Of a stretch of DNA of 64,000 bases, positions 62,038 to 64,000 are shown in pieces. The stretch comes from Flavobacterium endoglycinae. GTDB taxonomy: Bacteria; Bacteroidota; Bacteroidia; Flavobacteriales; Flavobacteriaceae. How positions within the stretch are numbered: the stretch's first letter is position 1; every line of letters begins with the position of its first letter. The position numbers and the translations under genes were made by a program. The notes beneath the pieces were generated by a model. It was not told the DNA's origin. It saw only the letters and a program-made list of their open reading frames with translations, and searched no databases. The stretch is taken from assembly GCF_017352115.1 (NCBI RefSeq), contig NZ_CP071448.1:4637001-4701000 (forward strand). The letters are read 5' to 3'.

Positions 62038-62081
62038 TGGGTTATGACGCTGTTATAACATTAATCAAAAAATAGCATACT

Positions 62082-64000
62082 ATGAAATTCAAATATATAG
62101 GATTTTTTATTGCCCTTTTGTGTACTGCGGTATCCTTTGGACAAATAAAAATAAAAGGAACAGTTAAGGATAAAGCCAATGTACCAATTCCGGGAGTTAA
62201 CGTGATTGTAAAAGGAACTGCATCATCGGCAGCAACTGATTTTGACGGGAATTATACGATAAGTGTTCCAAACAAAAATGCACAGCTTGAATTCTCTTTT
62301 GTAGGTTTTACAACCAAAGTACAAAACGTGGGCGAACAGACAGAAATTAATGTAATCCTTGAAGAATCCAGCCAAGCATTAGATGAGATAGTGGTGGTAG
62401 GTTACGCGGCCGTGAAAAAGAGCGACGTAACGAGTTCCATTTCTTCTATAAAAGGAAAAGAACTTCAAACGATGACCGTTGGTAACGTAACAGAATCACT
62501 TCAAGGTAAGGTAGCCGGAGTACAGGTTACAGGTCAAGGTGGTCCGGGCGCGCAGCCAAGAGTTTTAATTCGTGGTATTTCGACTTTAAACTTAAATACA
62601 GATCCGCTTTATGTGGTTGATGGAATTCCAATGGGAACCAGCATCAACTTCTTAAGCAACAATGAAATAGAATCGATGGAAGTTTTAAAAGATGCTTCAG
62701 CAAGTGCCATTTACGGTTCACGAGCTTCAAATGGAGTGATCTTAATTACAACCAAAAAAGGAAAAGTAGGTAAAACCAGATTCAATTTTGATTTGAGTTC
62801 CGGTATGCAGATCATGAACAATCCGTATAATATGGCTGATGCCGAAGGTTATGCATCAATCATGAATACAGCGTATAACAATTCGGGTTATTCAGATTAT
62901 CTGCCAAATCCTTCTCAATACAGAGGAAAAACAACGGATTGGTGGAAAGCAGGAATCAGAACGGGAACACCAGTTACCAATGCCTCTTTAGGAATAACAG
63001 GAGGTTCAGAAAAACATACTTTTGGCGTAAGCTTAAATTACTACAATTCTGAATCTATATACGGCATAGGCGGATGGGAAAGAATCACCATGAGAATTGC
63101 GAATGATTTTAAATTCTCTGATAAATTCTCAGCAGGTATTACATTAAACCCTCGTTACGAAACTTGGGGACAGCCAGGAAACTGGGCTGATTTTGATAAA
63201 ATTGATCCAATTACGCCAATTTACAAACCAGCCGATCAGTTAAACGGAACTGAAAACGAATACAGCATTTATGCACGATCTCCATCATATATTTGGAATC
63301 CGGTTGCAGCAGTAAAAAGATACGATGATTACACAGATCAATACAATTTAAACACAAACGGATATTTACAATACGAACCAATCAAAGGTTTGGTAATTCG
63401 TACTCAAGCATCTGTTGAAGTGGGAGATAAAGTAAGAAATTCATTTACCCCAGATTTTGTAATTGATGCAGCGCACGAAAAACAAGAAATCAATAATGTT
63501 CAAAAATGGAATACAACAAATGTTGATTGGACATGGCAGAACACCATTACGTATTCTAAAACATTTGCTCAAAAACACAATGCCTCTTTAATGGTAGGTA
63601 ACACGATGGAAGAATACAACGGAAATGATCTTTGGGGATATGGTGAAGGAGTTCCAAACAATTCTGATTCCATGAGAGAGCTGAATGCAGCAACTAAAAA
63701 CAAAGACAGTAAAGGAAACAGCTGGTCAAGTTCGTTGATGTCTTATATTTCGCGTTTTTCGTATAACTACGACGGTAAATACTATTTTACAGGAACATTT
63801 AGACGTGACGGTTCTTCTAAATTCATGACCAATAACAAATGGGCAAATTTCCCATCGGCATCGGTTTCTTGGAGAATTTTAAACGAAGGTTTTATGGAAT
63901 CAGCTAAAGATTTTGTAAGCGATCTTAGACTAAGAGCAGGTTGGGGTAAAGTAGGAAACCAAGGATTACCAAATGCTGTGTATCAATCGAATATCGGACA
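62082..64000 (+). CDS. SusC/RagA-type TonB-dependent transporter (3' end missing)
   Basis: The frame is open from the ATG at 62082 to the window end; about 639 codons of some 1000 are visible. Signal peptide (MKFKYIGFFIALLCTAVSFG), CarboxypepD_reg-like domain (about 24-105), then the junction EIVVVGYAAVKKSDV and the plug with the block SASAIYGSRASNGVILITTKK, then barrel strands. It starts 44 bases after the SusE/F-like gene and is probably co-transcribed with it under HTCS control. A SusD gene is expected just beyond the window. Confidence 0.94.
   Translation, partial: MKFKYIGFFIALLCTAVSFGQIKIKGTVKDKANVPIPGVNVIVKGTASSAATDFDGNYTISVPNKNAQLEFSFVGFTTKVQNVGEQTEINVILEESSQALDEIVVVGYAAVKKSDVTSSISSIKGKELQTMTVGNVTESLQGKVAGVQVTGQGGPGAQPRVLIRGISTLNLNTDPLYVVDGIPMGTSINFLSNNEIESMEVLKDASASAIYGSRASNGVILITTKKGKVGKTRFNFDLSSGMQIMNNPYNMADAEGYASIMNTAYNNSGYSDYLPNPSQYRGKTTDWWKAGIRTGTPVTNASLGITGGSEKHTFGVSLNYYNSESIYGIGGWERITMRIANDFKFSDKFSAGITLNPRYETWGQPGNWADFDKIDPITPIYKPADQLNGTENEYSIYARSPSYIWNPVAAVKRYDDYTDQYNLNTNGYLQYEPIKGLVIRTQASVEVGDKVRNSFTPDFVIDAAHEKQEINNVQKWNTTNVDWTWQNTITYSKTFAQKHNASLMVGNTMEEYNGNDLWGYGEGVPNNSDSMRELNAATKNKDSKGNSWSSSLMSYISRFSYNYDGKYYFTGTFRRDGSSKFMTNNKWANFPSASVSWRILNEGFMESAKDFVSDLRLRAGWGKVGNQGLPNAVYQSNIG

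Overview
The window reads as chromosome of a Flavobacterium-like member of the Bacteroidota. Reasons: low GC throughout, no Shine-Dalgarno-rich starts, -7 elements of the Bacteroidota form TAnnTTTG, SusC/SusD pairs, a hybrid two-component (HTCS) regulator, FecI/FecR/TonB-receptor cassettes, a short histone-H1-like protein and many AT-rich palindromic intergenic repeats. No rRNA, tRNA, CRISPR, phage or insertion sequence was recognised.

Region 1 (1-7957, + strand) is the cytoplasmic end of pectin catabolism. KduI and KduD convert unsaturated uronate (5-keto-4-deoxyuronate) to 2-keto-3-deoxygluconate (KDG). UxaC, UxaB and UxaA bring galacturonate to the same intermediate. KdgK and KdgA split KDG via KDPG into pyruvate and glyceraldehyde-3-phosphate. 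A LacI-family repressor (8334-9362, -) is divergent from the extracellular part, and a perfect 14-bp ATCGAT-centred palindrome lies on the predicted start site of the first polygalacturonase.

Region 2 (9653-26372, +) is a pectin utilisation locus: GH28, SusC, SusD, an alpha/beta-hydrolase esterase, DUF4861, two tandem GH105 enzymes, GH43, a PL10-CE8 fusion (lyase plus methylesterase), a second GH28 and a CE12 rhamnogalacturonan acetylesterase. A second DUF4861 protein follows at 27962-29254, after a gene-poor stretch that carries a truncated surface-protein remnant and an orphan ORF.

Region 3 (29653-43300) is general cell functions: the H1-like protein, a serine hydrolase, a probable hotdog-fold protein, a four-gene envelope operon (OB-fold protein, DUF5777 barrel, haem lipoprotein, YceI), an ECF sigma/FecR/TonB receptor set, an unrecognised lipoprotein with internal repeats, and a PepSY protein next to a siderophore receptor.

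Region 4 (43474-54305) is L-rhamnose catabolism. A GntR regulator with a LacI-type sensor is divergent from RhaT, a bifunctional rhamnulose-1-phosphate aldolase/lactaldehyde dehydrogenase, RhaI, RhaB and LutABC. Together they would take rhamnose to dihydroxyacetone phosphate and, through lactate, to pyruvate. This fits the rhamnose released by the GH105 enzymes of region 2.

Region 5 (54312-64000) holds a 28-bp hairpin repeat array, a PfkB sugar kinase and the start of a second glycan locus: HTCS regulator, a heptamer microsatellite, a SusE/F-like lipoprotein and a SusC that runs off the window.

I did not find a clearly new multi-gene system. The least explained items are the 28-bp array with compensated stems, the repeat-built lipoprotein at 38629, the two DUF4861 proteins, the envelope haem/YceI/DUF5777 operon, and the nested inverted repeats between operons. 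All functional calls rest on reading motifs and family resemblance by eye; no database search was run.
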